The notes beneath the pieces were generated by a model. It had not been told where the DNA came from, searched no databases, and worked only from the letters and a program-made list of their open reading frames with translations. Shown here one piece after another: positions 61,118 through 64,000 of a stretch of 64,000 nt of DNA. Made by a program: the position numbers and the translations under genes. This DNA is from Terfezia claveryi (Eukaryota; Ascomycota; Pezizomycetes; Pezizales; Pezizaceae): positions 35,586 to 99,585 of the forward strand of contig WHUX01000195.1 of NCBI GenBank assembly GCA_015179025.1, given 5' to 3'. The first letter of the stretch is position 1. Each line of letters opens with the position of its first letter.

Positions 61118-61609
61118 TGTCACAACCGTATTCTTGGTCTTGATTTGACACTCGAACAGGCTTGTTCAGGTGTCATGCTGTTTTGACACTTAAACAGGCT
61201 TGTTCGAGTGTTGTCGATAGGTAATTATTATCTTAGCTTCTAAGATAGGAATCTCGAGAAGCTTATTTCTTCCACGGTCTTGGCCTGGAATCATGTATAT
61301 ATATCTTCGTTTCTCTACCCTCTCGTTAGATCTCCATCCAATATCTTGTATACCTAATACAGGACCTTGCTTCTTTCTGCAAAGGTGTACCTCCCTTGTA
61401 CACCCCCTATCTTGCCGTGATCCATCTAATAGCTCTGCAGTCCTGCTGCCTCTTACTACTCCTGTGTGCTTCTCTCGCCCTCACCCTTGCTCCCATCCTA
61501 AGCCTTTTTCCCTAGTCCCAAATGTAGCATTCCTACATGTTTATTATCCTAGCCTTGCCCTTACCCTGGCATACCTCTTGGTCGCCTTGTCTCCAGAGTC
61601 ATCATTATA
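61118..61609 (+). repeat. 3' LTR of gypsy A
   Basis: Begins TGTCACAACCG after the purine tract. Palindrome copies at 61147-61174 and 61184-61212. Ends CATTATA before the CTATC duplication. Confidence 0.88.
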
Positions 61610-61947
61610 CTATCCTTGCTATATCCTATAGGTGGTCCTGCTCTCATTCCTCTAAGAACTTCTACTAGCATACCTTTTTCTTTTTCCTGACGAGTTTCCT
61701 GAGTTTCCTCTCTTCCTCTTTGTACTCTTTCTCTCCTCTTCTCCTTGCTTTATGCATCGTTTTCAATTTTATCATTAGCTCCTCATCCCACCATTTCTTA
61801 CTATATCGGCACGCTACTTTGTGGATGAGGTGACTATTTGTGAGGACTTAGAGGACCTGATATACCTCTCCAAAATGCATGGATTGGAACTCTACTTCCT
61901 CCTTCTTTTTAGCATAGCTTTTCCACTATTTCCAATTATTGTAGTAT
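61610..61947 (-). mobile_element. LINE, 5'-ward continuation beyond gypsy A
   Basis: On the minus strand the frame reads YSKKWWDEEL, then KLKTMHKARRRGEKEYKEEE, a conserved block upstream of the RT in LINE ORF2. It then crosses the CTATC duplication into RIARDSFKFIL at 45.5 kb. It is cut off at 61947/61948 by the LTR of element C. Confidence 0.8.
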
Positions 61948-62918
61948 TGTTACGAACCCTCTTGAATCACGATCCTGATCGATATCGCCGGCAACCCACG
62001 CACTTGCCAAAGTATATCATGTGACTATGTTCTCGACCCTGCCTCTCCTGGCTAGCCGACATCCGACCGCATCCCGGAAGTCCTAGTCGCTCGCTTATGG
62101 ATTTGACACTTGAGAGTCGAACCAAAACTGGCACGACTCTCAAACTAGGAAATACCCTGGAAACCTCGAACCTTATTTTGACCCGAACCTTATTTGAGAG
62201 TCGAACCAAAACTGGCATGACTCTCAGATTTAGGAAATACCCCGGAAACCCTCGAACCCTATATTGAGCCAGACCTTATTTGAGAGTCGAACCAAAACTG
62301 GTACGACTCTCAGATTGAAACAACCTGCTCTCGCTCAAAACTCTTTCTTTAGCTTATCAGAAATTTCACCTTCGCTTATGTACAATTCTTCAGGTCTTCT
62401 GTTCGCACCAGCATTATCCGTTATTGCCAGACGCCTCGTTCTCGATGATCTCACAGGATCCGTGTATCCGTGAGCTGGCTTGCGTGTTCATCTTCCGTTA
62501 TGCTTTGTCTAGACCATTGTGTTAGCCAAAAAGGGGTTGTTCGAGATGGAGACAGGATTTCTATAAAAGAAGCCTGTTCTTGCCATCTGTATTCTGTTTC
62601 TTTCTTCCCCACGCAACAACTTGTCTACCTTCCTGTACCTAGTTGTTATACGAATATATCTGCACCACTGTTCTTGAGTGTAGCTCAGACTACCTCGCCT
62701 TCTCGACCTTGACCTCGATACCTCGCTCGACTTTGGTTTCGCCCGAAGTCCCTAGACACCTGATCACACACGTTGAGCTCCCTACGTGTGCGATACCTCG
62801 ACACTCACGTCCATCACCTGCGATCGCAGGTGATACCCCGAACCAGAATAAGTTGTTGTTTACCGCGTTGACGCGGGAATCCCCTCACAACCTCCGTCCA
62901 TAACCTCCGTCCATAACA
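61948..62918 (+). repeat. 5' LTR of gypsy element C
   Basis: Begins TGTTACGAACC and ends CCATAACA (TGTTA/TAACA inverted ends), about 971 bp. The upstream part has three direct repeats spaced 84-86 bp (62112, 62196, 62282), each a palindrome GAGAGTCG...CGACTCTC with a 14-bp loop. The 3' LTR is outside the window, so the boundary is inferred from the ends and the gag distance. Confidence 0.65.
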
Positions 62919-62956
62919 CTTTGTTGCGTCGCATATAGTCTCCACTACAAATAAAT

Positions 62957-64000
62957 ATGTCCGAAGCACGTATGGAGGCCTCCGGCTCTGCTCCACCTTC
63001 TGAAATTGCTATGTGGCGCACCTTGGTCGCTGCCCTCCGAACTGACAATACCCCTCCTTCTGCTCTACCACATATTCCTGCAGGAACTCCCGCCTCGTTT
63101 TTCACCGCCATTCATGCAGCCCATGGTGCCGGTATACAGTCAGCACGCAGAGTACCATCAACTTTCGCTCAACCACTCACAGGCACTTCTACCTCAACTG
63201 AGTCACTCTGGATCTATTATAACCGCGGATATCAATATGGCTTAACCCTCCCAAGCCTCCTCCATGACCGCGCTTCAGTGCCTACCTCCACTCGTGCCCC
63301 TAAAGTCCATGAGTCTGAGAATTTTGATGGCACTCGATCAAAATTCACTCGATTTCTCACCAAGCTTTCTTTGGTGTTCTCCTCCGATCCCTCTCGATAT
63401 ACTAGTGAAGCAGCCAAAATTGCCTATGCTGCTTCCTACCTCTCTGGATCTGCTGCCGATTGGTTTGAGCCCCACCTCAACAAAACAAGTGGGACCGTTG
63501 AATTCCCTACTTATGAAGCCTTCGCTAAGGCATTGAAAAATGCCTACGACGATCCCGATGCTCGCGCCACTGCAGAACGCAAATTGCTTAATCTCTGCCA
63601 AGGAGACCGCAATTGTTCCTCTTACCATGCTGAGTTTGCAACTCATGCGACAATTTTAGCCTATAATGATAGAACTAAAATATCCTTCTTTACCAACGGG
63701 GCTAATACCAGGCTCAAACCAGGCCTTTCCTATCAAGCCTCTCCCCTCGAATCTTTCGACGAATTTGTCCAGCTTTGTATTAAGCTGGACAACCGCGCTA
63801 AACTCCTACGCACCCAACACCCTCTTAGAGCCTCCGGCTCCAACCAATCCACGACCCCTACCCGTTCACCAGCCCCTTCTACTTCAGTTGGTACCACCGC
63901 TGGACCCATGGACCTTTCTACCACAACGAAAAAACGTGGACCCTTAACCCCCGAAATCCGCAAACACCGCAGAGACAATAACCTGTGTATGTATTTGGAG
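62957..64000 (+). CDS. Gag polyprotein of gypsy element C (partial, runs off the window)
   Basis: An unbroken frame of 348 codons from ATG (62957) to the last base of the window; there is no stop in it. Gag protein coats the element RNA. Visible: a Pro/Ser-rich N-terminus (MSEARMEASGSAPPSEIAMW); the Retrotrans_gag core with ENFDGTRSKFTRFLTKLSLV, AAKIAYAASYLSGSAADWFE, ALKNAYDDPDARATAERKL and SYHAEFATHATILAYND; then AGPMDLSTTTKKRG and RKHRRDNNLCMY, just before where a zinc knuckle is expected. In contrast to A and B it has no stop codons. ATG lies 39 bp after the LTR end. Confidence 0.85.
   Translation, partial: MSEARMEASGSAPPSEIAMWRTLVAALRTDNTPPSALPHIPAGTPASFFTAIHAAHGAGIQSARRVPSTFAQPLTGTSTSTESLWIYYNRGYQYGLTLPSLLHDRASVPTSTRAPKVHESENFDGTRSKFTRFLTKLSLVFSSDPSRYTSEAAKIAYAASYLSGSAADWFEPHLNKTSGTVEFPTYEAFAKALKNAYDDPDARATAERKLLNLCQGDRNCSSYHAEFATHATILAYNDRTKISFFTNGANTRLKPGLSYQASPLESFDEFVQLCIKLDNRAKLLRTQHPLRASGSNQSTTPTRSPAPSTSVGTTAGPMDLSTTTKKRGPLTPEIRKHRRDNNLCMYLE

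Larger units (their letters stand above)
45586..61609 (+). mobile_element. Gypsy element A (chromovirus-type LTR retrotransposon), nested host of element B
   Basis: LTRs at 45586-46078 and 61118-61609 (about 492 bp) are flanked by the 5-bp duplication CTATC (45581-45585 and 61610-61614). A polypurine tract (AAAGGGGGATAG) lies directly before the 3' LTR. Order: gag, protease, RT, RNase H, integrase, chromodomain, which is the Ty3/gypsy chromovirus order. It is split at 50599/50600 by element B. Many in-frame stops (mostly TAG) make it dead. It inserted into the minus-strand LINE. Confidence 0.9.

Overview
This window is nuclear DNA of a filamentous ascomycete (Pezizomycotina). The evidence is a frequency (frq) clock gene, short GT-AG introns of about 50-125 nt with CTAAC-type branch sites, fungal-type SRO7 and ASF1 genes, and chromovirus-like Ty3/gypsy retrotransposons with RIP-like decay. 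I cannot name the species. The gene-poor, repeat-rich right half suggests a transposon-rich genome.

Layout. 1-17 kb is ordinary genic sequence: frq (+), a cytosolic serine hydroxymethyltransferase (+), an Lgl/tomosyn-type exocytosis regulator SRO7 (-) and the histone chaperone ASF1 (-). 17.5-21.9 kb is non-coding and holds a near-perfect 104-bp-arm palindrome, a 4-copy tandem array of alternating A/B units, and one half of an 80-bp inverted pair whose other half is at 27.8 kb. Between these halves lies a five-exon Sec7-PH Arf exchange factor gene (21.9-26.3 kb). 27.9-42 kb has no gene I can support. It is filled with at least eleven copies of a tRNA-Pro-like module with Pol III boxes A and B, three copies of a 0.9-kb composite repeat carrying that module, a LINE relic and a copia-like relic. 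42.9-64 kb is a nest of transposons. A Tad1-like LINE (-) is split by gypsy element A (TSD CTATC). A is split by gypsy element B (TSD GGCAA). The 3' LTR of B and the pol region of A each carry a 248-bp GTCTC-rich MITE. A third gypsy element, C, starts at 61.9 kb and runs off the window with an intact gag.

The host genes are unrelated housekeeping or clock functions with no sign of a shared pathway. The points most worth following are the GTCTC-rich MITE, whose insertion is shown by an empty site in the same window; the tRNA-Pro-derived repeat family; a dispersed TCAGGGTAA 9-mer; and palindrome repeats inside the LTRs of two gypsy families. All coordinates and splice sites were read by eye. 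Nothing was computed or searched.
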